A DNA stretch of 51,519 bases from contig DFJV01000121.1 of NCBI GenBank assembly GCA_002373205.1, positions 1 through 51,519 of the forward strand, written 5' to 3'. The position numbers and the translations under genes are program-made. The notes below the pieces were generated by a model. That model was not told the origin of the DNA. It did not search any database and worked only from the letters and a program-made list of their open reading frames with translations. Below, piece after piece: positions 42,152-49,475 of the stretch. Numbering within the stretch: the stretch's first letter is position 1; each line of letters opens with the position of its first letter. Source of the DNA: Treponema sp. UBA3662. Its GTDB lineage: Bacteria > Spirochaetota > Spirochaetia > Treponematales > Treponemataceae.

Positions 42152-42280
42152 AAATTATTCCCCCACTCGGACAAAATTCATCAGATAAAATTCAATGGAA
42201 CCCCAAAAAGGCAAGCTTTAAGGAGTCCCATGAAAATTATCGGATAATCGGATAACAAAAATACTGCGGATATAAAGTTA

Positions 42281-42402
42281 GCCCTGTAAAAAACCCACCA
42301 ATCCCCTACAGGGCAAGATTTTAATGAATAAATCTAATTCGAGAAAAAATAAAAATAGTGTTCCACAGACTCATCAGAATTAACTGCCTATTATCTGTGG
42401 AA
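42281..42402. terminator. two inverted repeats behind the chemotaxis operon, probable transcription end
   Basis: Nearest cheY, TTCCACAGA (42361-42369) and TCTGTGGAA (42394-42402) form a perfect 9-bp stem with a 24-base loop; on the minus strand it is followed by a T-rich stretch (ACTATTTTTATTTTTTC). Farther on, GCCCTGTA (42281-42288)/TACAGGGC (42307-42314) forms a second 8-bp stem. No gene lies in this 269-base gap. Confidence 0.5.
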
Positions 42403-42420
42403 ATATGCCAACGCCTAAAA

Positions 42421-42855
42421 CTATTTAAGTGCAGAACTGATTCTTTCCAGAACCTTCTTGCGATCCAATGGCTTTACGATATAGTTCTTTGCTCCGGCAA
42501 GAAGTGACTTCTTAACAAGCTCTTCCTTACCAAGGGCGCTAACCATAACAACACGAGCGTTCTTGTCAAATGCAACAATCTGCTCAAGTGCTGTAATACC
42601 ATCCATGCGAGGCATTGTAATATCCATTGTTACCAAGTCAACATTCGGGCAAAGTTCCTTATATTTATCAACGCCTTCTTTACCATCCTGAGCTGTAGCA
42701 ACAATCTCGTATCCGTCGCTGCTCAAAATCTGCGTCAACTGCTTTGCGACGAACATTGAATCGTCAACGACCAAAACGCGGAATTTGCTTCCGTCGGCCT
42801 TAACACCTTCTGGCGGACGATCATTTATCTGCGCAAAATCATCTTTAGTTTTCAT
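42421..42855 (-). CDS. cheY: chemotaxis response regulator CheY
   Basis: This 144-residue single receiver domain becomes phosphorylated by CheA and acts on the flagellar switch. Acidic pocket DD (31-32), phosphoacceptor Asp78 in LVTMDITMPRMDG, switch Ser106 in VMVSALGKE and Lys128 in NYIVKPLDRKK are present. It has about 24 extra N-terminal residues (MKTKDDFAQINDRPPEGVKA), as in other spirochaete CheY3-type proteins. AAGGAG precedes the ATG. It is the last gene of the cheA-cheWR-cheX-cheY operon, 13 bases after cheX, which encodes its phosphatase. Confidence 0.96.
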   Translation of the reverse strand: MKTKDDFAQINDRPPEGVKADGSKFRVLVVDDSMFVAKQLTQILSSDGYEIVATAQDGKEGVDKYKELCPNVDLVTMDITMPRMDGITALEQIVAFDKNARVVMVSALGKEELVKKSLLAGAKNYIVKPLDRKKVLERISSALK

Positions 42856-42868
42856 ACCTTTATGCTCC

Positions 42869-43354
42869 TTATGTACGTTCGCGGATAGCGACGTTGACTT
42901 CTATTTTTCCAAATTCAGTAATGAGCGGAACAATCAGAGCTTCAACATTCTCCTCATCATTGCCACCCAATGCTGCAATTTCCATTTTTTCACCGGCAAA
43001 AAGGGCCGGAGGGGTAAGGTCAAACTTAAAACCAAGCTCGTGGAGTTTTGTAACAGCCTGAGCAGTAATTAAGTTTGCCAATTCGCTAATAGTAGCCTTT
43101 GCCAAATCATCAAATTCTGGAAGCTTTTCTCCGTTCATACGGGAAGCTATTGCAAGAGCCGTATCATAAGTCATATCAAACAAGACACGACCTTCTACAT
43201 CACCGGCAAGACCAACCAATGCTGCAACACCCATAACTGGCATTGCTGTTGACTTAAGATACAAATCGCCACGCTTTACGTCTGCATCACCCAAAACTTC
43301 TTTCAGAACCCTGTATGAAGTTTCAACAAATGGGTTAATGTACTCTACTCTCAT
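42869..43354 (-). CDS. cheX: CheY-P phosphatase CheX
   Basis: This 161-residue protein removes phosphate from CheY and is the spirochaete counterpart of CheZ. The start MRVEYINPFVETSYRVLKEV is typical of the family, and the catalytic pair ExxN sits in ATISELANLITAQA (Glu and Asn). The alpha-beta-alpha fold with LPEFDDLAKATI ahead of the active helix is intact. It lies between the cheW/cheR hybrid and cheY in the conserved spirochaete order, and its target gene follows directly. Confidence 0.95.
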   Translation of the reverse strand: MRVEYINPFVETSYRVLKEVLGDADVKRGDLYLKSTAMPVMGVAALVGLAGDVEGRVLFDMTYDTALAIASRMNGEKLPEFDDLAKATISELANLITAQAVTKLHELGFKFDLTPPALFAGEKMEIAALGGNDEENVEALIVPLITEFGKIEVNVAIRERT

Positions 43355-43400
43355 TAAAATCCCCCTGCAGTTTTATTAACTAACCAGATTATTCCAATTT

Positions 43401-44849
43401 TTATTTTGAATATACCGCAACAGATCCAGACTGTTTTTTACTCCAGCCAGGAATTGCAATATTCTCATTTTCACCAACTATTATAACACCATTTCCCTTA
43501 ACTTTCTCGCCAAAATCATCCAAAATTGACTTTTGTGATGCTTCCGGAAGGAAAGAGAAAAGATCCCGGGCAAAGACCAAATCGATTGGAGGCAGATTAT
43601 TAGTATGAACACAGTCGTGGTATTCAAACATAATCATGTCCTTTATCTCTTTGGTAAAGGTATAGCTTCCGCCAGATGTCTTTGTAACATAAGGCTGGTA
43701 CCAGTCCGTACTTACCTCGCTGCTTACCGTCATAAGCGGTGCATTGGAAACATTGAGCAAGTCAATGTCGTGAGCATAAATACGTATATGAGCATTAGGA
43801 TAACGCTTTTTCAGCAAACATGCAAGTGAGTAAGACTCAAAGCCTTTGCCGCAGCCCGGATTCCATACAACAATGTTCTTGGCAGGGTTGTCCGGCAATG
43901 CCTTTGCAATTTCGCTGGCATAGTGTTCGCTCCACCAAGTTCCGTTGAACTTAGAAAAGAAGGGCTTAAGGAATTCGTCAGCATCGCTTTCGTTCTGAAG
44001 CTGGGTATTTCCTTCTCCTCGTTCCTTTTCCCACTGCTCATAGCGGGACTTTATCCATTCTTCGTTTACGGCAGAAACATAGAATTTCTTAAGATTCTTA
44101 AGTGAATCATAAATAAAATTCAAGTCTACAGCTTTTTTCTCTTCTTTTGCAGGCTCTTCAACCTTCTTTGCGGCATTCTTCTTGCCAGAGCTCTTTGCAG
44201 TTTCCTCTGCCTGTCTTGCAGCTTCTTCCCTAGCGGCAATTTCTGCTGCTGCTGCCTGCCTGTCTTCAAGCTGGGCACGGGCTGTCTCTGCAAGCAACCT
44301 TTCTTCTTCTGGAGTGCGGAGACCAAAAATCTTGTCTATGTCCAAAAGAATGTAAAGATGCCTCTGAGCTTCCACAACACCGCTGATATATTTTATGTTT
44401 ATATCGCCAAAAAGTGGATGCGGCGGCTGAATAGTTGACTTCTGAATACCGACAACCTTGTCGATTACGTCTACTACAACGCCAAAGAACTGTTCGCCAA
44501 CCTGGACAATCAGCATATTCTCCAAGACATTTGAGTCATGCGGAGGAATTTCTATGTTAAAGAAGAGCCTCAGGTCGATTATCGGGATAATTTCACCGCG
44601 GAGGTTGTATACGCCAAGAACAAAAGGAAGAGTGTTAGGCACATAAGTAAAATTACCAGCCTTGGCAATTTCCTTAACCTTCATAATGTCTATGGCATAA
44701 TCCTTACCTGCAAGAGAAAAGGTTACCATCTTGTAGTCAACAACGCTGGCGTTCTTCTTCTCTTCTTCCAGTTCCTCCTGGGAAAGGCTTTGAACAGCGG
44801 CTTCTGTTGTGCTTGCAAGTATGTTAAGTTTATCTTGTATCGTTCCCAT
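43401..44849 (-). CDS. CheW coupling protein fused to a CheR-like methyltransferase domain
   Basis: This 482-residue two-domain protein has a CheW domain at about residues 38-170 (VTFSLAGKDYAIDIMKVKEI, FVLGVYNLRGEIIPIIDLRL, GVVDVIDKVVGI-like strands) that links receptors to CheA. A low-complexity A/K/E linker (about 195-240) follows. The CheR-like domain (about 245-482) has VVWNPGCGKGFESYSLACLL where CheR has GCSSGEEPYSLA, then HIRIYAHDIDLLNVSNA and IDLVFARDLFSFLPEASQKS. The changed glycine loop (PGCGKGFES) makes methyl transfer uncertain. Fusions of this kind are described in the F2 chemotaxis system of Treponema and are thought to help build atypical receptor arrays. It is four bases from cheA. 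Confidence 0.93.
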   Translation of the reverse strand: MGTIQDKLNILASTTEAAVQSLSQEELEEEKKNASVVDYKMVTFSLAGKDYAIDIMKVKEIAKAGNFTYVPNTLPFVLGVYNLRGEIIPIIDLRLFFNIEIPPHDSNVLENMLIVQVGEQFFGVVVDVIDKVVGIQKSTIQPPHPLFGDINIKYISGVVEAQRHLYILLDIDKIFGLRTPEEERLLAETARAQLEDRQAAAAEIAAREEAARQAEETAKSSGKKNAAKKVEEPAKEEKKAVDLNFIYDSLKNLKKFYVSAVNEEWIKSRYEQWEKERGEGNTQLQNESDADEFLKPFFSKFNGTWWSEHYASEIAKALPDNPAKNIVVWNPGCGKGFESYSLACLLKKRYPNAHIRIYAHDIDLLNVSNAPLMTVSSEVSTDWYQPYVTKTSGGSYTFTKEIKDMIMFEYHDCVHTNNLPPIDLVFARDLFSFLPEASQKSILDDFGEKVKGNGVIIVGENENIAIPGWSKKQSGSVAVYSK

Positions 44850-44853
44850 CTGC

Positions 44854-47295
44854 CTACCCTCTGACTGTGCTCTTCAAGGCTATCTCTTCACGTGTTTTCT
44901 GCGCATTGATTTCCTGTTTTACGCCCAACTCCAAAAGCTGGTTAACATCAATGATAAGAGAAACCGAACCGTCACCCAAAATTGAAGCACCCGCAATACC
45001 CGGTGATGTTGTAAACTGGTCGCGCAAAGGCTTGATTACAACGTCTTCCTCTCCAATAAGGGCATCTACCATAACACCAATCTTCTTTTCCTGTGAACCT
45101 ACGATTACTATGAAGCAGTATTCGCTTTCCACCGCGTCCTTGATGTTGAACAGGCGGTCAAGCCTCAGGATAGAGATAACCTCGTTGCGCACGTTAAGTA
45201 CTTCGTAGTTATCAATTGTATTGATGCTGTCACGCTTTACGCGCTGGCTTTCTATAACATTTGTAATCGGGATAGAGTAAACCTCTTTTCCGACACGGAT
45301 CAAAAGACCCTGGATAATGGCCAAAGTGAGCGGAAGCCTGATGCTGAATTTTGACCCCTTGTGGCGCTCGCTGGTAACAGTAATGGTACCCTTAAGCTTT
45401 TCCACCATGGTCTTAACAACATCCAAGCCTACACCGCGACCAGAAACATTGCTTATCTTGTCGCTGGTAGAGAATCCGGGAAGGAAGATAAGGTTAAAGG
45501 CATCCTGGTCAGACATAACCTTGTTGGGGCTAATAAGACCTTTTTTGATAGCCTTTTCGCGTACTTTTTCTACTTCTATACCCTGACCGTCGTCAATAAT
45601 GTCTATTACAATAGTGTTGCCTTCATTTGCGGCCTTAAGGACAAGCTTACCTGTCTCATCTTTTCCGTGAGCCTTGCGCTCTTCCGGTGTTTCAATGCCG
45701 TGGTCAACAGAGTTGCGTACACAGTGCATGATTGGGTCAAGCAGGTCGTCTACAACAGTCTTGTCAAGTTCTGTGTCTTCACCTTCTATTACAAGGTTAA
45801 CCTTGCGGCCAAGATCGCGGCTCAAGTCACGCACAACGCGCGGGAAGCGGTTGAATATGGTACCAATAGGAACCATGCGGATTTTCATTACGCCTTCCTG
45901 GAGTTCGCTAGAAATGCGGCCCAAGTTCTGCGTAGTTGAGCGGTATTTGCTTGCCGTTAGCTTTATGTCGTTTTCAAAGGCATCAAAGATTGTGGACATT
46001 CCCTGGCAGATTTCGCTTATCCTCTGGCGGATTTCCTTCTGGGAAGCGCCAGCCTCTATCTGCTGGAGAATCTTTGGAATTTCTTCCATAATATGATGCT
46101 GCTTTTCCTTGTAGCTGGAGTTGAGCCCCTGGAGCATTACCTGCAGGTCTGCAAGATGAAGCCCCAGCTGGTTAAAGGCAGCCTTAGTAATAACGGTTTC
46201 GCTGACGAGGTTCATCAGGTTATCTACGCGCTTGCTGTCTACGCGGAGTATTGAACCGCTCTGGTTAACCGCATGGCCTGAGCCCTGGGTGGCAGACTTT
46301 TTTGCCTGCTGAAGATTTGCCTGTGTTGCCGGTGCAGATGTTGAAACTTCCGCAGTCTGTTCTGGAACAGACTCTTCCTTTGCCTCTTCTTCCACCTGTG
46401 CCTCCGCAGAAGCTTCCACTGGAGCACTTTGCGCAGCGGGAGCCTCTGGAGCAGCATCTGCTTCCATGCAATGTGCATCCGCAGCAAGAGTAACGTCATC
46501 CAAGAAAGCCGTATCTTCCAAAGCTGAACCGTCAGATGCGGTTGCAACGTAATAAACTACCTGTGGATGGAATTCATCTTCGTAAAGAGCCTCAAAATCC
46601 GGAACAGTCTTTAAAACCGTACCGCAGTTCTTGAGGGCTGCAAAAACCTGAATTCCCCCTACACTGTTCATGGGGTTTGATTCGTCAAAAGTAACGTTTA
46701 CATACCAAAGCTTCTGTCCATCCGGGCAAGCCTGCTTAAGTTCATTGAATTCGCTATCCGAAAGCGGCTTAACAGGAGGCATTCCGTTATCCGCAGCGGC
46801 AGGGGCAGCTTGCTTAGGAGCGGCCTTTGGAGCTGCAGGCTTTGGGGCACCAACCATACAGGCAGGAGCCTTTACCGGAGCCTTTTTCTTTCCAGACTTC
46901 TGGGGAATAAAGGACTTTATCTTATTAACAATTTCGGAAACGTCTTCCTGGTACACGGAACCATTGCTTCTTGCGTCAAGCATAGCCTTTATTGTATCCA
47001 AAGAAGAAAGGAGCGTGTCTACGATAGGCTCTGTTACCTGAACCAAATTGCTTCTAAGGGCATCAAGAAGGTCTTCCACGTCATGACAGAATGAAGAAAG
47101 CTCGGTCATCTCAACAGTGGCAGAACCACCCTTTAAAGTATGAGCCGCACGGAAAATTTCATCTATAGCATCATGATTTGAAGGGTCATTTTCTATAACA
47201 AGAATGTTGCTTTCCAAAGTCTCGTACTGCTGCTCAGCTTCAGAAAAGAAATCTTTGAGAAGTTCCTCGTTATTAGCGTCAAGATAATCACTCAT
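44854..47295 (-). CDS. cheA: chemotaxis histidine kinase CheA (spirochaete F2 type)
   Basis: This 813-residue kinase starts the phosphorelay to CheY. P1: His52 in FRAAHTLKGGSATVEM. Then come an Ala/Pro/Lys-rich linker (about 145-180), a P2-like domain that would dock CheY, a second Ala/Glu/Gln-rich linker, a long P3 dimerisation helix pair (about 350-465), the P4 ATPase (RNSVDHGIETPEERKAHG, DDGQGIEVEKV, GRGVGLDVVKTMVEKLKG), and the C-terminal P5 CheW-like domain. The ATG at 47295 is preferred over an in-frame TTG at 47319, because a promoter (TTGACT, 16 bases, TAAAAT) overlaps that stretch and ends seven bases before the ATG. It heads the operon of four. Confidence 0.97.
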   Translation of the reverse strand: MSDYLDANNEELLKDFFSEAEQQYETLESNILVIENDPSNHDAIDEIFRAAHTLKGGSATVEMTELSSFCHDVEDLLDALRSNLVQVTEPIVDTLLSSLDTIKAMLDARSNGSVYQEDVSEIVNKIKSFIPQKSGKKKAPVKAPACMVGAPKPAAPKAAPKQAAPAAADNGMPPVKPLSDSEFNELKQACPDGQKLWYVNVTFDESNPMNSVGGIQVFAALKNCGTVLKTVPDFEALYEDEFHPQVVYYVATASDGSALEDTAFLDDVTLAADAHCMEADAAPEAPAAQSAPVEASAEAQVEEEAKEESVPEQTAEVSTSAPATQANLQQAKKSATQGSGHAVNQSGSILRVDSKRVDNLMNLVSETVITKAAFNQLGLHLADLQVMLQGLNSSYKEKQHHIMEEIPKILQQIEAGASQKEIRQRISEICQGMSTIFDAFENDIKLTASKYRSTTQNLGRISSELQEGVMKIRMVPIGTIFNRFPRVVRDLSRDLGRKVNLVIEGEDTELDKTVVDDLLDPIMHCVRNSVDHGIETPEERKAHGKDETGKLVLKAANEGNTIVIDIIDDGQGIEVEKVREKAIKKGLISPNKVMSDQDAFNLIFLPGFSTSDKISNVSGRGVGLDVVKTMVEKLKGTITVTSERHKGSKFSIRLPLTLAIIQGLLIRVGKEVYSIPITNVIESQRVKRDSINTIDNYEVLNVRNEVISILRLDRLFNIKDAVESEYCFIVIVGSQEKKIGVMVDALIGEEDVVIKPLRDQFTTSPGIAGASILGDGSVSLIIDVNQLLELGVKQEINAQKTREEIALKSTVRG

Positions 47296-47302
47296 ATTAT
47301 CT

Positions 47303-47330
47303 ATTTTAACCTCTTCCAAACATAAGTCAA
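47303..47330 (-). promoter_or_regulatory. promoter of the chemotaxis operon, leaderless geometry
   Basis: TTGACT (47325-47330), a 16-base spacer and TAAAAT (47303-47308); ATG 47295 begins after seven bases. A second TTGAC copy directly precedes the first. GAGG lies inside the spacer and would not be on the message. Confidence 0.7.
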
Positions 47331-47521
47331 GTCAAAACGACTGATTTTTGCAACTTTTTTAATCTTAATTTATTATAACTTAGTTTCAAAAAAAATTCCA
47401 GATAAAATGTAAAAAAATTGTAGTTCAAGTTCCCCTTTTATTCACCTTTTAAAATACCGATAAATCAAGAAATGAGTGGGCTGTTTTTTTTAGGCCTCAT
47501 ATTTCTTTCTTGGAGTTCCTG

Positions 47522-48823
47522 ATGAAAAAGAAATTTATTCTATTATATTCAGCAATATTCCTATGCACAAGCCTTTTTGCATTCGAAGATTCAACCTTTA
47601 GCGGCTACCTGGGACTTTTGGCGGACGCACCGGCAAAAAAAGAGCTCTATTCCGAAGGATTTGTAGCAGGCCAGCTTGATTTTGGCGGAAAACTCATCTT
47701 TAGGGGCGAATTCCAGCTGCAAACAGACGACCTTCTGGAAACAAGCCCCCTTAAAAGAAAGGAAGACCTAAACACGGTGCTGAACCTTAACGAACTTTCC
47801 GCAACCTACACCTACAACCACACGGCTTCCACCCACTTCTTTAGCGCCTACCTCGGAAACTTTGAAGGCGCAGGCTCAGACATATTCCTTCAGAGGCAGT
47901 TTGGAATAAAAAGCATAACATCCCCACTTACGGAATCCTACAAAGGGCTTGGAACTTCCCCCTTCAACGAGCAGTACGGCGCGGGAATTGCATACACGGT
48001 AAAATTTGCCTCCCCACTGGCAGCTGGAGTCTACATTACGGTAAACAAGGACAACGCTACCGGAGAAGAAAAAAAGGCTGTCTGGACAAACTTGCGCTTT
48101 GCAGGTTCCTACCCCTACATTACATTTGACCTCAACGGAGGAATAAACTTCCCCATGGAAAAGGAATCAGAGTCCGGAGACAAGGTTATCTTCCTTGTAA
48201 AATACCTGGTTGTGGACGGAGGGGCAAACCTTCTTATAGGAAACCGCTACACAACGTCGCTTTTCCTTCAGGGTGGCGTAAAAAACATAGTCATAAACTC
48301 TGATGATACAAGCAAAAGCAACATAGACAAGGGCTCTGCATACTTCCTTAGCGAAATGAGGATGGTATTCCCTAGAATGCAGCTGAACGGCACAGTCTTT
48401 AGCATTCCTGACGAATACTTTTCCGAAATGGTCTTCTTTAGGCACCAGGCAATAGAAGCCATGAATAAGGCAATAGAAGCGCCAAGGGCAGCCGACGAAG
48501 ACTCCTACTCAACACTGGGATTTGACGCAAATCTTTTTACAGAAAGCATTTACCTTGGTTCACGTCCAACAACGCTGGGAGCCCACTTTACGGTAACAAC
48601 ACCGGGCTGGGGACTCTTTGACGCTTTGGAAGACCTTAAGAAAAAAAATCATGAGTTTACAAAGTGCGACAAAACCCTTGTACTTTCACCATACATAAGC
48701 ACACCGCTTCTTTCTGGAAACCTTACCGGAATCCTATCACTTAACCTTACGGCACTAAATGACAAGGACAGGGAAAAGAGGGAGGCATTCCGCTTCCTTT
48801 TGGGATACAAGGCACAACTGTAG
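47522..48823 (+). CDS. probable outer-membrane beta-barrel protein
   Basis: This 433-residue protein has a signal peptide (MKKKFILLYSAIFLCTSLFA). The rest is a series of amphipathic beta strands of alternating polar and hydrophobic residues (FVAGQLDFGGKLIFRGEFQL; THFFSAYLGNFEGAGS; ANLLIGNRYTTSLFLQGGVK) and it ends in a barrel-like strand (EAFRFLLGYKAQL). No lipobox or plug domain is seen. It fits the size of spirochaete outer-membrane proteins; porin, adhesin or transport roles cannot be told apart. The ATG at 47522 follows GGAG. The upstream region has TAAAAT near 47450. It ends convergent to the small membrane gene, with family 1 copy I between. Confidence 0.7.
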   Translation: MKKKFILLYSAIFLCTSLFAFEDSTFSGYLGLLADAPAKKELYSEGFVAGQLDFGGKLIFRGEFQLQTDDLLETSPLKRKEDLNTVLNLNELSATYTYNHTASTHFFSAYLGNFEGAGSDIFLQRQFGIKSITSPLTESYKGLGTSPFNEQYGAGIAYTVKFASPLAAGVYITVNKDNATGEEKKAVWTNLRFAGSYPYITFDLNGGINFPMEKESESGDKVIFLVKYLVVDGGANLLIGNRYTTSLFLQGGVKNIVINSDDTSKSNIDKGSAYFLSEMRMVFPRMQLNGTVFSIPDEYFSEMVFFRHQAIEAMNKAIEAPRAADEDSYSTLGFDANLFTESIYLGSRPTTLGAHFTVTTPGWGLFDALEDLKKKNHEFTKCDKTLVLSPYISTPLLSGNLTGILSLNLTALNDKDREKREAFRFLLGYKAQL

Positions 48824-48896
48824 TTATTTTCTTCTTTTTCTGGAGCGGCCTTAATGGTTAAACTGTTCCCGGCACTACGTGACCGGGAAAATCCAT

Positions 48897-49100
48897 GCAA
48901 TTTCTACCAATCGTAAAACCAATAGCGCCACGGACGGCGCGTTAAATGTTAGCAGAACGGCTGGTGAGTTTTACGAAGTAAAACTCACGGGTAGAAATTG
49001 CATGGATGCAATTTCTACCCGCTTTCCAGGGTTCCGGCATTCGCCTCCATTGCCTTTGGCAACCCGCTTGCGCGGGCCCTTCCAATCGGGGCTAGGAAGT
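48897..49100 (-). repeat. structured dispersed element family 1, copy I (long form)
   Basis: Read on the minus strand it matches copy A through the core (outer stem at 49087-49090 with 49018-49021, the same CCCGC-GCAA-GCGGG and TTGCC-AAA-GGCAA hairpins). A distal inverted repeat GCAATTTCTACC/GGTAGAAATTGC follows in place of copy A's 17-bp arms. The end of the element holds the stop codon of the neighbouring gene. Confidence 0.8.
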
Positions 49101-49475
49101 ATAGGTTTTCGCTTTTACCTTCTGTTCTATAGAAACAGACCTGAGTGTGCCGGTAAAGACAGGACCTGAAACCTTTTCAGAAACAGACTTCTTACCGCCA
49201 GCCCCAGAAGAAGCTTTATTCTTCTTGCCGCTAGACCTGCTTTCAATAAAAGCTGCACATACACCGAGGGCTGGAGCTAAAGCCAAAAACGCCAAGATTA
49301 CATGCTTCATGTAGCCAGCAGTTTCTTCATTTGTTTTTACCACGGAAGCTTCCACCGCTGCACCTTCCACACTTGCACCGCCCTGCAAAGGCCTGTCTTC
49401 TTTTCCAATAAGGATAAGCGCAACCGCACATGAAAACCAGAATACCATTGCAAAAACCTTTATTCTTACGCTCAT
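49092..49475 (-). CDS. small two-helix membrane protein, partner of the zinc-ribbon protein
   Basis: This 127-residue protein has one N-terminal helix (VFAMVFWFSCAVALILIG, about 7-24) and a second at about 56-76 (VILAFLALAPALGVCAAFIE), then a basic Ser/Gly/Lys-rich tail (SSGKKNKASSGAGGKKSVSE). No family is known to me. Its ATG overlaps the stop of the zinc-ribbon gene (ATGA, 49472-49475), so the two are translationally coupled and probably act together at the membrane. The stop codon lies inside the edge of family 1 copy I, so the repeat may have supplied the end of the coding region; the last residues (KVKAKTYTS) may not be original. Confidence 0.7.
   Translation of the reverse strand: MSVRIKVFAMVFWFSCAVALILIGKEDRPLQGGASVEGAAVEASVVKTNEETAGYMKHVILAFLALAPALGVCAAFIESRSSGKKNKASSGAGGKKSVSEKVSGPVFTGTLRSVSIEQKVKAKTYTS

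Noticed and set aside
47296..47319. TTG start at 47319 for cheA
   Set aside because: The stretch holds the -10 box and spacer of the promoter; the protein starting MSDYLDANNEELL at 47295 agrees with spirochaete CheA.
48897..49169. A 96-codon plus-strand frame after the outer-membrane gene
   Set aside because: It is translated repeat sequence (copy I); parts of it recur when copy A is translated in reverse.
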